Below are positions 46,725 through 55,852 of a stretch of 64,000 nucleotides of DNA, in pieces. Every line of letters starts with the position of its first letter. Position 1 is the stretch's first letter. This stretch comes from Aurantiacibacter suaedae (GTDB taxonomy: Bacteria; Pseudomonadota; Alphaproteobacteria; Sphingomonadales; Sphingomonadaceae): NCBI RefSeq assembly GCF_005434915.1, contig NZ_SKCG01000003.1, forward strand, positions 124,001 through 188,000, in the 5' to 3' direction. The position numbers and the translations under genes are program-made. The notes under the pieces are model-generated. The model did not search any database. It saw nothing but the letters and a program-made list of their open reading frames with translations, and was not told the origin of the DNA.

Positions 46725-47335
46725 GCGAGGACAGTGCACCCGACGATCTCGTGCGCGCGGTGGAGGCCTGCCTGTTCGCGGCGGAAGAGCCGATGACCAA
46801 GGACCAGATTGCGACTCACCTCGAAGGGGCGGAGGTCGGCGCGGCGCTGGCAGAACTGGCCGAACACTATGCCCAGCGCGGGGTGCGACTGGTGGAGCGG
46901 GGCGGACGCTGGCAGTTCCAGACCGCGCCCGATCTTGCCCACCTCCTGCGGCGCGAGCGCGAGCAGGTCCGCCGCCTGAGTCGCGCGGCGACCGAACTGC
47001 TCGCCATTGTCGCCTATCACGAGCCAGTCAGCCGGGCCGAGATCGAGGCGATCCGCGGGGTGCAGACTTCCTCGGGCACGCTTGACGTGCTGATGGAGGC
47101 GGGCTGGGTGCGCTCGGTGGGGCGGCGCGAGGTGCCTGGCCGGCCGCTGATCTATGCCACGACTCCTGAATTTCTCAGCCATTTCGGGCTCGCCAGCCGC
47201 CGCGATCTCCCCGGTATCGACGAGCTGAAGGCGGCGGGCCTGCTTGACCCGGTCGATGAAGCTTATGACGAGATGATGGCCGCGGACGATGAGGGCGATG
47301 AGGAGCCGGACGAGGCTCAGGATTCTTCGTCCTGA
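46721..47335 (+). CDS. scpB: segregation and condensation protein B
   Basis: ScpB dimers bind ScpA and help close the SMC condensin ring. The 204 residues contain two winged-helix domains with VEACLFAAEEPMTKDQIA, LSRAATELLAIVAYHEPVSR and IRGVQTSSGTLDVLMEAGWV. The acidic C-terminal ~25 residues (DDEGDEEPDEAQD) are disordered-looking. The ATG at 46721 overlaps the scpA stop. tatA follows 73 bases downstream, so the operon may continue. Confidence 0.95.
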   Translation: MSEDSAPDDLVRAVEACLFAAEEPMTKDQIATHLEGAEVGAALAELAEHYAQRGVRLVERGGRWQFQTAPDLAHLLRREREQVRRLSRAATELLAIVAYHEPVSRAEIEAIRGVQTSSGTLDVLMEAGWVRSVGRREVPGRPLIYATTPEFLSHFGLASRRDLPGIDELKAAGLLDPVDEAYDEMMAADDEGDEEPDEAQDSSS

Positions 47336-47408
47336 GCGCTTGCGGCGCTGGCCATGCCGCTTTCGCCCCTCTATAGGAGGGGGCGTCCTCTAACCGAAGA
47401 GTTGTGTC

Positions 47409-47657
47409 ATGGGTCTTAGTGTCTGGCAGATTGCCATCATCGCCGTTGTCGTGCTCGTCCTGTTCGGGCGGGGCCGCATTTCCGAAATGATGGGGGATTT
47501 CGGCAAGGGCATTTCCAGCTTCAAAAAGGGCATGAGCGAAGACGCCGACGCCGACAAACCGGCTGAAAAACCCGCCGGCCAGATTGGCGCACCGTCCGCC
47601 GATCGCGCCGGAGAACCGGTCGACAGCGCCAAGGCGACCGACAAGACCGCTTCCTGA
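47409..47657 (+). CDS. tatA: Sec-independent translocase subunit TatA
   Basis: TatA oligomerises to form the protein-conducting element of the twin-arginine translocase. The 82 residues have an N-terminal membrane helix (about 4-20, [15 protein letters not shown]), the hinge FG (19-20), and an amphipathic helix ([19 protein letters not shown]). A charged, disordered tail follows. The length is typical. It is the first gene of tatABC, with 30 bases before tatB. Confidence 0.96.
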   Translation: MGLSVWQIAIIAVVVLVLFGRGRISEMMGDFGKGISSFKKGMSEDADADKPAEKPAGQIGAPSADRAGEPVDSAKATDKTAS

Positions 47658-47687
47658 TTGGCGAAAGCGGCATGAAGGTCCGCTGAC

Positions 47688-48092
47688 ATGTTCGACATCG
47701 GTGCTGCAGAACTGCTCGTCATCGTCATTGTGGCGGTGATAGTGATAGGCCCAAAGGACCTGCCGCTTGCCATGCGCACGGCGGGTCGTTGGATCGGCAA
47801 GATGCGCAAGATTTCCGGCCATTTCCGCAGCGGTATCGACGCCATGGTGCGCGAGGCCGAGCTGGAGGACATGGAGAAGAAGTGGAAAGAGCAGAACGCC
47901 CGCATCATGCGTGAGCACCCGCAGGGCGGCCCCAAGGAGATGGAGCCGACCGGAGGCTATCCAGCCGCTGCGCCCACGCCGGCACCCGCCGCCGGTTCGG
48001 CGGAAAGCGCTGCCAAGCCTGCGGACCTTGCGCCTGTGTCGGCTCCCGACCCCACCACCGACAGCACCGCAAAGCCTGGCGATAAGGCCTGA
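47688..48092 (+). CDS. tatB: Sec-independent translocase subunit TatB
   Basis: TatB and TatC form the receptor for twin-arginine signal peptides. The 134 residues begin MFDIGAAELLVIVIVAVIVI with the conserved E8 in the membrane helix. GPKDLPLAMRTAGR at the hinge and a long amphipathic helix follow, then a Pro/Ala-rich C-terminal tail (about 85-134). Length and the Glu in the helix separate it from TatA. tatC starts two bases after its stop. Confidence 0.96.
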   Translation: MFDIGAAELLVIVIVAVIVIGPKDLPLAMRTAGRWIGKMRKISGHFRSGIDAMVREAELEDMEKKWKEQNARIMREHPQGGPKEMEPTGGYPAAAPTPAPAAGSAESAAKPADLAPVSAPDPTTDSTAKPGDKA

Positions 48093-48094
48093 CG

Positions 48095-48934
48095 ATGGCG
48101 TTCTCGATCAAGGATCTCGACGAAACGCAGGCTCCGCTGCTCGAACACCTGATTGAGCTGCGTGGGCGGCTTGTGCGCGCGCTGGTCGCCTTTTGCATCG
48201 CCTTCGCGGTGTGCTTCTACTTCGCCGATCCGATCCTCGGCTTCCTGATCCAGCCGCTGAAGGATGCTTTTCCCGAAGGTGAGGGGCAGCTGATCTTCAC
48301 CAAGCTTTACGAGGTGTTCTTCGTCGAGCTGAAGGTGGCAGTGTTTGCCGGGTTCTGCCTCAGCTTCCCTGTTATCGCCAACCAGCTGTGGGCCTTCGTT
48401 GCGCCGGGGCTCTATGCCCGCGAGAAGCGGGCTTTCCTGCCGTTCCTCATCGCCACTCCGGTGCTGTTCATCATGGGCGCGGCGCTGGCTTATTACGTGG
48501 TGATGCCCACGGCCTTCACCTGGTTCCTCGGCTTCGAGGGCGAGGCGGGCGGCATGAAGATCGAGGCGCTGCCGAGCGCGAACGAATATCTGTCGCTGGT
48601 CATGCAGTTCATCCTCGCCTTCGGGGCGAGCTTCCTGCTGCCGGTGCTGTTGATGCTGCTGCACACCGCGGGCATTCTCGAGCGCGCGCAGCTGGCCAAG
48701 GCGCGGCGTTATGTGATCGTGGCGGTATTCGCGCTGGCCGCGATCATTACGCCGCCCGATCCGGGCTCGCAGCTGCTGCTGGCGATTCCGCTGCTGATTC
48801 TGTTCGAAGGCTCGCTGCTGCTGATGCGGCTGGTCGAGAAGAAGCGCGTTGCCGAAGATGAGGAGCCCGCGGCTGAGCCAGCCGCGAGCGCCGAGCAACC
48901 GGCCCCCGAATTCGGCGACCGCGACCTCCAGTAA
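48095..48934 (+). CDS. tatC: Sec-independent translocase subunit TatC
   Basis: TatC is the polytopic core that recognises the twin-arginine signal. The 279 residues have six membrane helices. The N-terminal LLEHLIELRGRLVRALVAF has the conserved Glu/Arg set, and FVAPGLYAREKRAFLPF and ITPPDPGSQLLLAIPLLILFE are typical. The C-terminal ~30 residues are acidic and Ala/Pro-rich. The stop TAA lies one base from the stop of the convergent amidohydrolase gene, within the palindrome CAGTAATTTACTG. Confidence 0.97.
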   Translation: MAFSIKDLDETQAPLLEHLIELRGRLVRALVAFCIAFAVCFYFADPILGFLIQPLKDAFPEGEGQLIFTKLYEVFFVELKVAVFAGFCLSFPVIANQLWAFVAPGLYAREKRAFLPFLIATPVLFIMGAALAYYVVMPTAFTWFLGFEGEAGGMKIEALPSANEYLSLVMQFILAFGASFLLPVLLMLLHTAGILERAQLAKARRYVIVAVFALAAIITPPDPGSQLLLAIPLLILFEGSLLLMRLVEKKRVAEDEEPAAEPAASAEQPAPEFGDRDLQ

Positions 48935-48935
48935 T

Positions 48936-50588
48936 TTACTGCGCGGGAAACACCCGCCGCCCTGCAACCCAGGTCTGCAACACGCGGGTGTTGCGCAGCT
49001 CTTCGGGCGAGGTCAGCAGCGGATCGCTGTCGAGCACCACGAAGTCTGCCCGTTCGCCGACCTTGAGGCTGCCGAAGCGCCCCTCGGCGAACCCGGCATA
49101 GGCCCCGGCAGCGGTGTAAGCAGCCAGTGCCTGCTCCCGGGTGACACGTTGATCGGGTATCCAGCCGCCCTCCGGTTCGCCTGCTGCATCCTGCCGCGAG
49201 ATCGCCGTGGCAAGGCCCGCCAGCACGTCGACCGGCTCTACCGGCGCGTCGCTGCCGAAGGCGAGCAGCGCGCCCGCCTGGGAAATCGCGCGCCAGGCAT
49301 AGGCGCCTGTCAGCCGATCCGGGCCGAGGCGCGCTTCGGCCATCAGCCGGTCCGACGTCATGTGAACGGGCTGCATCGAGGCGATCACGTCATGCTTGCC
49401 GAACCGGGCAATGTCAGCCGGGTCAACGATCTGCGCGTGTTCGATGCGCCAGCGCCGCTCGCCCGGATATTCGGCGGCCAGTTCGTCGATAGCGGCCAGC
49501 GCCTCGGCGTTGGCGGCATCGCCGATGGCGTGGATCGCCACCTGAAACTCATCGAGCGCGGCGCGGCTCATGATATTGCGCAGCTGGGTGCCGCTGATCA
49601 CGTCGATCCCCATGTTGCCCGGATCATCAGCATAGGCAGCCTTCAGCCGTGCCCCGCGCGAGCCGAGCGCGCCATCGAGCCAGACCTTGATCCCGCCCAT
49701 CCGCAGCTTGTCGTCATAGAGCCACAAGGTCGGCCCGGTGCCGCCGATCAGCAGCATCTCATCAAGATCGCCCGCATAGGCCATGATCCGCATCTGCAAC
49801 CAGCCGGCATCGCCAGCACGGCGATAGGCCATCCAGTCGGCAAGGCTGGTACCCATGTCGGCAACGGCGGTGATCCCGTGCTCGAAAAAGATGTTCTGCG
49901 CCGCGAAAAGCGCCTGCTCGCGGTCTTCGGGCAGTGGCGGCGGCACGGCGGCGTCAACCGGAGCCATCGCGGCGTCGATCAGCACACCGGCAGGCTCGCG
50001 GCCATTGCCGATGCGAAGGATGCGCCCGCCCACAGGATCGCGCGTCTCGGCGGTGATCTCGGCAGCGGCCAGCGCAGCGGAGTTGGCCCAACCGGCGTGG
50101 CCATCCACCCGGCTCAGCCAGACCGGGCGGTCGCCCACCGCTGCGTCAAGCTCGGCAGCGGTGGGGAATCGGCCGAGGCCCCATTGCTCTTGATTCCAGC
50201 CATGCCCGAGCAACCACGGACGCTCGGGATACTTGGCGGCATAGTCGGCAATCAGCGCCAGCGCCTCTTCCAGCGAGCGCGTCTGCGACAGGTCGAGCGT
50301 CATCGTGCCGAGGCCGAGCGCCATCACATGGGTGTGGCTGTCGACGAAGCCGGGCACGACATGCGCGCCTTTCATGTCTTCGAGATAGTCGATCTCGCCC
50401 TCAGGCCCGTCGCCGAAATCGAGCAGCTCGGTGATCCGGCCTTCATCGTCCACCACCATGGCGGCGAAGCGTTTGACCTTGCCTTCGGGTGTGATCGAAA
50501 TGCCGTCGACATTCTCGAACAAGGTATCGGCGAGAGCAGGCGAGGGGGCGAGGGCAAGGGCCGCCCCGGCCAGCAGCAGGCGCTTCAT
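48936..50588 (-). CDS. secreted amidohydrolase (Amidohydro_3, YtcJ-like)
   Basis: This is a 550-residue metal-dependent hydrolase. A signal peptide (ALAPSPALA) points to the periplasm. The metal-binding motif HTH appears in VPGFVDSHTHVMALG, and further ligands are likely in RWRIEHAQIVDP and LLAFGSDAPVEPVD. The conserved YtcJ region GGIKVWLDGALGSRGA is present. The substrate is unknown; relatives act on amides, formamides or N-acyl compounds. Its start overlaps the stop of the upstream dehydrogenase gene (ATGA at 50585-50588). Confidence 0.9.
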   Translation of the reverse strand: MKRLLLAGAALALAPSPALADTLFENVDGISITPEGKVKRFAAMVVDDEGRITELLDFGDGPEGEIDYLEDMKGAHVVPGFVDSHTHVMALGLGTMTLDLSQTRSLEEALALIADYAAKYPERPWLLGHGWNQEQWGLGRFPTAAELDAAVGDRPVWLSRVDGHAGWANSAALAAAEITAETRDPVGGRILRIGNGREPAGVLIDAAMAPVDAAVPPPLPEDREQALFAAQNIFFEHGITAVADMGTSLADWMAYRRAGDAGWLQMRIMAYAGDLDEMLLIGGTGPTLWLYDDKLRMGGIKVWLDGALGSRGARLKAAYADDPGNMGIDVISGTQLRNIMSRAALDEFQVAIHAIGDAANAEALAAIDELAAEYPGERRWRIEHAQIVDPADIARFGKHDVIASMQPVHMTSDRLMAEARLGPDRLTGAYAWRAISQAGALLAFGSDAPVEPVDVLAGLATAISRQDAAGEPEGGWIPDQRVTREQALAAYTAAGAYAGFAEGRFGSLKVGERADFVVLDSDPLLTSPEELRNTRVLQTWVAGRRVFPAQ

Positions 50589-51475
50589 CGGGTCACCTCC
50601 GGCAGGTGGCGTATCAGCGCGGAGGTATCCTGCCGTGCGCCGCCATCGGCCTGAACCTGGGCATAGAACTGATCGACCAGCGCGGTGATCGGCAGCGACA
50701 GGCCCGCATCCTTCGCCTCAGCAAGGGCGATGGCGAGATCCTTGCGCATCCAGTCGATCGCGAAACCGAAGTCGAACTCGCCCGCCGCCATCGTGGCCCA
50801 GCGGTTTTCCATCTGCCAGCTTTGCGCCGCGCCGCCGGAGATGGCGTCGAGCACCTTGTCCATCGCCAGCCCCTCGGCCTGCGCCAGCCGCACGCCTTCG
50901 GACAGTCCCGCCAGCACGCCCGCGATGCAGACCTGGTTGACCGCCTTGGTCGCCTGCCCCGCGCCGGCCGCCCCGACATGGACGATGCGCGCGGCATAGG
51001 TCTCGATCACCGGGCGCGCCGCAGCCATTGCCGCGTCAGTGCCGCCGCACATGATCGAAAGCTTGCCGTTCTCTGCCCCGGCCTGTCCGCCGGACACAGG
51101 CGCGTCGACGGCCAGCACTCCAAGATTTTCCGCCTCCGCAGCGACGGTGCGCGCGATGGCGGGCGAAACGGTGGTGTGATCGACGAACACTGCGCCTTTG
51201 CGCATTGCCTTGAGCGCGCCATCGTCGCCCAGAATGACCGCGGCGAGGTCGTTGTCATTACCGAGACAGGCCAGCACCACGTCCTGCCCCTGCGCGGCTT
51301 CGGCGGGCCTTGCGGCGACGCTGGCGGTAAAGCCCTCGTCGGCCAGCTTTGCCTGCCAGGCCTCTGCGCGGGCAGCGGTGCGGTTATAAACGGTGACCTG
51401 ATGGCCGGCGCGGGCGAGGTGGGCTGCCATCGGCGCGCCCATCACGCCGAGGCCCAGAAAGGCGACTTTGCTCAT
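50585..51475 (-). CDS. NAD(P)-dependent beta-hydroxyacid dehydrogenase
   Basis: This enzyme belongs to the 3-hydroxyisobutyrate dehydrogenase/tartronate semialdehyde reductase family. From the ATG at 51475 it has 296 residues: the dinucleotide motif GLGVMG (about 7-12), DAPVSGGQAGAENGKLSIM (substrate binding) and the catalytic Lys in GQATKAVNQ. The C-terminal helical domain is complete. I prefer this ATG because AGGG lies about eight bases upstream; ATG at 51481 is an alternative. It is coupled to the amidohydrolase gene. The specific hydroxyacid is unknown. Confidence 0.9.
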   Translation of the reverse strand: MSKVAFLGLGVMGAPMAAHLARAGHQVTVYNRTAARAEAWQAKLADEGFTASVAARPAEAAQGQDVVLACLGNDNDLAAVILGDDGALKAMRKGAVFVDHTTVSPAIARTVAAEAENLGVLAVDAPVSGGQAGAENGKLSIMCGGTDAAMAAARPVIETYAARIVHVGAAGAGQATKAVNQVCIAGVLAGLSEGVRLAQAEGLAMDKVLDAISGGAAQSWQMENRWATMAAGEFDFGFAIDWMRKDLAIALAEAKDAGLSLPITALVDQFYAQVQADGGARQDTSALIRHLPEVTR

Positions 51476-51572
51476 GTTCATAGCCCTGCCGCGCTTCGCC
51501 GAGATGCGCAATCTTTGCCTTGGGTCATCCGCCTATTTCCATTGTGGGCCATTTCGGTCTAGGCGCTCCGGC

Positions 51573-52817
51573 ATGACCGATAGCGCCACCGATAACGCCC
51601 TGACCATCGATACGATCCGCGCCGCCGCCGCGCGGATTGGCGACGCGGTGGTGCACACGCCCACGCTCTTTTCCAAGACGCTGTCGCACATGACCGGAGC
51701 GAACATCTGGCTCAAGTTCGAGAACCAGCAGTTCACCGCCGCCTACAAGGAGCGCGGCGCGCTCAACAAGCTGTTGCAGCTCGATCCGGCCGATTTGAAG
51801 CGCGGCGTGATCACCGCCTCGGCGGGCAACCATTCGCAGGGCCTGTCGTATCACGGCACCCGCCTGGGCGTGCCCGTGACTATCGTGATGCCGCGCACCA
51901 CGCCCACGGTGAAGGTGATGCAGACCGAAAGCGTGGGCGGCACGGTGGTGCTCGAAGGCGAGAACTTCGACGAGGCCTATGCCCATGCGCTCAAGCTGGA
52001 GGCCGAACTCGGCCTCACCTTCGTCCACCCGTTCGATGATCCGGCTGTCGCGGCGGGGCAGGGCACCGTGGCGCTCGAAATGTTTGCCGATGCGCCGGAG
52101 ATCGATACGCTGGTTGTCCCCATCGGTGGCGGCGGGCTGATTTCGGGTATGGCCACCGCGGCCAAGGCCAAGGCGCAGGAAGAAGATCGCCAGATCGACG
52201 TGATCGGCGTGCAGGCGCGGCTCTATCCGAGCATGTATGCTTGCACCCGCGGAGAAGACTTGCCGAGCGGCGGAGATTCGCTGGCCGAGGGTATCGCGGT
52301 GAAGGAGCCGGGGCAGTTCACCCGCAAGGTCGTGGCGAAACTGGTCGACGACATTGTGCTGGTCGACGAACCGCATCTCGAAACGGCGGTGGCGCTGCTG
52401 TTGCAGATCGAGAAGACCGTGGTCGAAGGCGCGGGCGCGGCGGGGCTTGCTGCGGTGCTCGCCAACAAGGAGCGGTTTGCCGGGCGCAATCTCGGCCTTG
52501 TGCTGTGCGGCGGCAATATCGACACGCGCCTGCTCGCCAACGTGCTCCTGCGCGATCTTGCCCGCTCGGGCCGCCTCGCGCGGCTGCGGGTTACCTTGCA
52601 GGATCGGCCCGGCTCGCTGATGAAGGTGATGCACGAATTTGCCGAGGCCAACGTCAATATCCTCGAAATCTCGCACCAGCGGATCTTCACCAATCTGCCC
52701 GCCAAGGGCCTCGTTACCGATATCGAATGCGAGGCGCGCGACAGCGTGCAGCTTGAAGCGTTGATCACGCGGCTGCGGGCGCAAGGCTATTCTGTTAGTC
52801 ACGTCGAACTGAACTGA
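51573..52817 (+). CDS. ilvA: threonine ammonia-lyase with ACT domain
   Basis: This PLP enzyme deaminates threonine to 2-oxobutanoate, the first step to isoleucine, or serves as catabolic threonine/serine dehydratase. The 414 residues carry the PLP lysine K59 in AAYKERGALN, the phosphate-binding loop VPIGGGGLISG and a C-terminal ACT-like domain (about 335-414, RVTLQDRPGSLMKVM). The architecture with one ACT domain fits the short form common in alphaproteobacteria. The ATG at 51573 is selected because the frame upstream to 51468 overlaps the dehydrogenase gene. Confidence 0.93.
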   Translation: MTDSATDNALTIDTIRAAAARIGDAVVHTPTLFSKTLSHMTGANIWLKFENQQFTAAYKERGALNKLLQLDPADLKRGVITASAGNHSQGLSYHGTRLGVPVTIVMPRTTPTVKVMQTESVGGTVVLEGENFDEAYAHALKLEAELGLTFVHPFDDPAVAAGQGTVALEMFADAPEIDTLVVPIGGGGLISGMATAAKAKAQEEDRQIDVIGVQARLYPSMYACTRGEDLPSGGDSLAEGIAVKEPGQFTRKVVAKLVDDIVLVDEPHLETAVALLLQIEKTVVEGAGAAGLAAVLANKERFAGRNLGLVLCGGNIDTRLLANVLLRDLARSGRLARLRVTLQDRPGSLMKVMHEFAEANVNILEISHQRIFTNLPAKGLVTDIECEARDSVQLEALITRLRAQGYSVSHVELN

Positions 52818-52889
52818 CCCGGAACGGGGCAACACGGCTCCCTTGGCCCGGTTTCGAAGGAAATAATCTCTACGCAGCGGACACAAGAT

Positions 52890-52907
52890 GGTTAATATAC
52901 TTTAACC
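52890..52907. promoter_or_regulatory. inverted repeat GGTTAA-N6-TTAACC upstream of bpt
   Basis: A perfect 6-bp inverted repeat (52890-52895 with 52902-52907) surrounds TATACT. It is the most AT-rich spot in the 170-base gap between ilvA and bpt and could be an operator over a -10 box. A matching -35 box is not evident. Confidence 0.4.
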
Positions 52908-52987
52908 GGGCGATTCCCGTCGGCATGGTCCGGTGTATCGGCGCTGCCACGCGCCAACCGCTGCCATGATGAGAGGATCGCCTCACA

Positions 52988-53836
52988 GTGACCGCACCCG
53001 TGCGCTTCCCCCGCTTCTTCGTGACGAGCCCCGCGCCGTGCCCCTATCTGCCGGGCAAGACAGAGCGCAAGGTGTTCACCGAACTGAACGGCCCCAATTC
53101 CGACGCGCTGAACGATGCGCTGTCGCGGATCGGCTTCCGGCGTAGCCAGAACGTCGCCTATCGCCCCAGCTGCGCCGATTGCCGCGCCTGCGTTTCAGTG
53201 CGCGTGGTGGCGGATGAGTTCCGCCCCTCCAGCTCGCAGAAGCGGACCGAGAAGCGCAACAAGGATCTGGTGGTAAGTGAATGCCGGCCATGGGCGACGG
53301 CAGAACAGTTCGCGCTGCTGCAACGATACCTCTCGCACCGCCACCCCGGCGGCGGCATGGCGGCGATGGACGAGATCGACTTTGCCGACATGGTGGAGCA
53401 CACTTCGGTCAGCACGGTGGTGATCGAATATCGAGAGCCGCGCGAGGACGGCGGACCGGGCAAGCTGGTCGCCGCCTGCCTGACCGACCGGCAGGGCGAC
53501 GGGCTGTCGATGATCTACAGCTTCTACGACCCCGAGACCGAACGCTCGGGGCTGGGCAACTTCGTGATCCTCGACCACATCCGCCGCGCGGCGGCCGAGG
53601 GGCTGCCGTTTGTTTACTTAGGCTATTGGGTCGAGGGCTCGGAGCGGATGCAGTACAAGGTGCGCTACCGCCCGCTCGACAAGCTTGGCCCCGAAGGCTG
53701 GCAGCGGATGAGCGACGAGGAACAGGACCGCCAGATCGCGCGCGTGGTGAGCGGGGCGGGGGCGGCAGGCCCGGCGCCGGCGGGATCGTGCAAGGATGGG
53801 AGCAGCGAGCTGACGCGGCGGGTGGTTAAGGTTTGA
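52988..53836 (+). CDS. bpt: aspartate/glutamate leucyltransferase (N-end rule)
   Basis: Bpt adds leucine from Leu-tRNA to proteins with N-terminal Asp or Glu, marking them for ClpS-ClpAP. The 282 residues include the Cys-rich N-terminal ATE domain ([14 protein letters not shown] and [16 protein letters not shown]) and the C-terminal domain with [23 protein letters not shown] and [21 protein letters not shown] at 52988 fits the conserved start. The C-terminal ~35 residues are Ala/Gly-rich and beyond the core. Confidence 0.93.
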   Translation: MTAPVRFPRFFVTSPAPCPYLPGKTERKVFTELNGPNSDALNDALSRIGFRRSQNVAYRPSCADCRACVSVRVVADEFRPSSSQKRTEKRNKDLVVSECRPWATAEQFALLQRYLSHRHPGGGMAAMDEIDFADMVEHTSVSTVVIEYREPREDGGPGKLVAACLTDRQGDGLSMIYSFYDPETERSGLGNFVILDHIRRAAAEGLPFVYLGYWVEGSERMQYKVRYRPLDKLGPEGWQRMSDEEQDRQIARVVSGAGAAGPAPAGSCKDGSSELTRRVVKV

Positions 53837-53912
53837 GGATAGATTTGGACAAGGCTTGTCGACATTACTCCAGTGGCGGCCATAGCCCAATACTTCGACG
53901 AGACGGAATCTC

Positions 53913-54986
53913 TTATTCATCCGGAGTGCTGTTCAAACCGGCAGCTCGAACTTCGCGTACCACCGCTTCGATTGTATCGACTACAACTTGCGGCTTTTCC
54001 TGATGGATGTAGTGCCCGGAGGCGGGCACTCTTGAGTTTATCCCGCGAGTTGAAAGGGAGGCGATTTCGAGCCATCCTGAGTTCGACTCTTGCACCATTG
54101 CTTCGACACGCCTCCTTTCCTCAATCGGAAAATCTGGCGGGAAAGGCACGACGGTTGAGCTTAGAACATAAAGCGGCAGGGCAGCATAGTCGCGCCTGGG
54201 GTTAATGACTATTTGCGCGCCCTTATTCAGGCCGTTTGCGAAAAACTCTGCGGCGGTCTCGAACTGGATTGGGTTACTGGCCAGTTTGGCTCTTAAAGCC
54301 TGCCGCACCGACAAGGGGAAATAGGGCGGCAGGGCAAAGCAGCCGTCGGGATCAGGGCCGCTTTCGGAGAGACCTCCGGTTCTCAACGCGGCTGCGCAGC
54401 TGCGCCACAGCGCGCTTGGGCCTTGCTGCTCGGCCTCGCCCAATTTCGGTGAGGGCGCGATCCTTTCCATTCTAGCTGGCTGATTAGGAAGGCTCGGATC
54501 GATCAGAACCATGCCGGCAAGCCGCTCTAAATTATGGTCGGCGAAGAGAAACGTCTCGTACGATCCCAGCGAATGGCCGACCAGGACATAGGGCCCGTTA
54601 ATCTCCGCTTCCAGCAATGCGGTTTCGAGATCTGCTGCATTTGTCGCAACTGTCGCCTCGAACTGTGTGCCATCGCTGAGTCCGAAACCCGGCCTGTCCC
54701 AAGAACAGACTCTGGTGGTTTGAGCGATCTTCGGTTGCACCTTGCTCCAGGCAGCCGACCAATCGCCTTGGCCTGCTGAGAGGATGACTGTCGGCGAACC
54801 CTCGCCCATGCAAACCATGTGGAGTGCGCGACCATCCGGCAGCATCACGGACTGGTCAGTGTCCGTATAGGGTAGCATCGTTTCATCGAAGGCCAGTTCA
54901 GGAGGCATCGTCGAAGGTTGGGCCAGCGCTGGCGTGCTTCCGACGAGCGCTGCCAGATAAAGAAGGCCGTAATTGCGCAGATTCAT
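53913..54986 (-). CDS. secreted alpha/beta hydrolase
   Basis: This is a 357-residue serine hydrolase with an N-terminal signal peptide (cleavage near ALAQ). The nucleophile elbow is GHSLGSYE. VILSAGQGDWSAAW and CSWDRPGFGLSDG match the oxyanion and second-strand regions. The candidate catalytic His is in ASGHYIHQEKP near residue 330. The substrate is unknown. The gene is visibly less GC-rich than its neighbours (one sampled 60-base line has 34 G/C), suggesting later acquisition. It stands alone, convergent with bpt. Confidence 0.87.
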   Translation of the reverse strand: MNLRNYGLLYLAALVGSTPALAQPSTMPPELAFDETMLPYTDTDQSVMLPDGRALHMVCMGEGSPTVILSAGQGDWSAAWSKVQPKIAQTTRVCSWDRPGFGLSDGTQFEATVATNAADLETALLEAEINGPYVLVGHSLGSYETFLFADHNLERLAGMVLIDPSLPNQPARMERIAPSPKLGEAEQQGPSALWRSCAAALRTGGLSESGPDPDGCFALPPYFPLSVRQALRAKLASNPIQFETAAEFFANGLNKGAQIVINPRRDYAALPLYVLSSTVVPFPPDFPIEERRRVEAMVQESNSGWLEIASLSTRGINSRVPASGHYIHQEKPQVVVDTIEAVVREVRAAGLNSTPDE

Positions 54987-55097
54987 CGTGGCCTATCCCC
55001 TAAATCTTCTCCCTATGGCGTAGACTATCGACGTTGGTGGCCGAAGTCTTCTCCCATCTACAAGAGCTTCAAATTCGCGAATTCTCTTCCCTCGCAA

Positions 55098-55685
55098 TCA
55101 CTGCTCGCAACTCCGGCCACGATAAACCTCCGCCTCAGCCTCCCGCCGCCGCACCAGCCCCTTCATCACCTTGCCCGCGGCATAGACCCACCGCGAAAAC
55201 TCCTCCGCCGCGCCCGCATAGTCGCCCGCGATATGCCGCCTTGTCAGCGTCGCGCGCGCAATCGCGCCGGTGTTGTAGTGAAAAGAGACCAGCGCATCGA
55301 ACTGCTGCTGGCTGGTCGGCGCATCGCCGATAGCATCGGCCACCTCCTCGGCGTGGCGTGCAAGGTCTGTCTCCAGCCGCGCGTCGCACTGGGTGCGGGT
55401 CCAGACGGTGCCGGGGCCGATGCCTTCCCCGGTCGCGCCCCAGCCGATGGTCCAGGGATCGGCGCCTGTGGCGGGATCGGGATAGGCTTCCACCATGCCG
55501 TCGGGCCGCAGCTTCGCCAGCCCCTCGGACCTGCGGACCAGCCCCGCCCCTTGCGGGCTGACCGCCAGCGGGGCGGGAAGCTCAAGCGCGGCGTCGATGG
55601 CGCTGTCGAGCGCGCGGACATCCGCCTCTATCAAAGGGCGGGCGAGAAGGTGGCGGACGGCGGCGAAAATGGGTGTGCGGTTCAT
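55098..55685 (-). CDS. GH24 lysozyme (phage endolysin-like)
   Basis: This 195-residue muramidase of family GH24 cleaves the MurNAc-GlcNAc bond. The catalytic Glu is in RRSEGLAKLRP (residue about 54), and DPWTIGWGATGEGI supplies the Asp/Thr loop. FDALVSFHYNTGA is the conserved C-terminal helix of T4-type lysozymes. The first ~45 residues form an extra helical segment. There is no signal peptide or membrane segment, and no holin, capsid or integrase gene is nearby. It may be a domesticated endolysin. Confidence 0.9.
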   Translation of the reverse strand: MNRTPIFAAVRHLLARPLIEADVRALDSAIDAALELPAPLAVSPQGAGLVRRSEGLAKLRPDGMVEAYPDPATGADPWTIGWGATGEGIGPGTVWTRTQCDARLETDLARHAEEVADAIGDAPTSQQQFDALVSFHYNTGAIARATLTRRHIAGDYAGAAEEFSRWVYAAGKVMKGLVRRREAEAEVYRGRSCEQ

Positions 55686-55761
55686 AGGTTAGCGCTCCGG
55701 CAAAACGAATCGCTTCCCCGGGTAGGCATTCTCAACGCGTGTAGGAAAGTGCGCAAACAAA

Positions 55762-55797
55762 AGGGCCGCCCGGTTTCCCGAGCGGCCCTGTTTGTTT
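55762..55797. terminator. bidirectional terminator between glnA and the lysozyme gene
   Basis: An 8-bp stem (55762-55769 with 55782-55789) encloses a loop that can pair further. T-rich DNA follows on the plus strand (TTTGTTTT) and, read on the minus strand, TTTTGTTTG. It is placed about 60 bases after the glnA stop, which reads in the minus direction. Confidence 0.75.
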
Positions 55798-55852
55798 TCT
55801 GCCCTACCGCTTCGCTGCTTGAGGGCAGCAAAGCGGATCAAGGCCAGTGCGC

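Noticed and set aside
52890-52907. CtrA binding site
   Set aside because: The half-sites are separated by six bases; the CtrA consensus needs seven.
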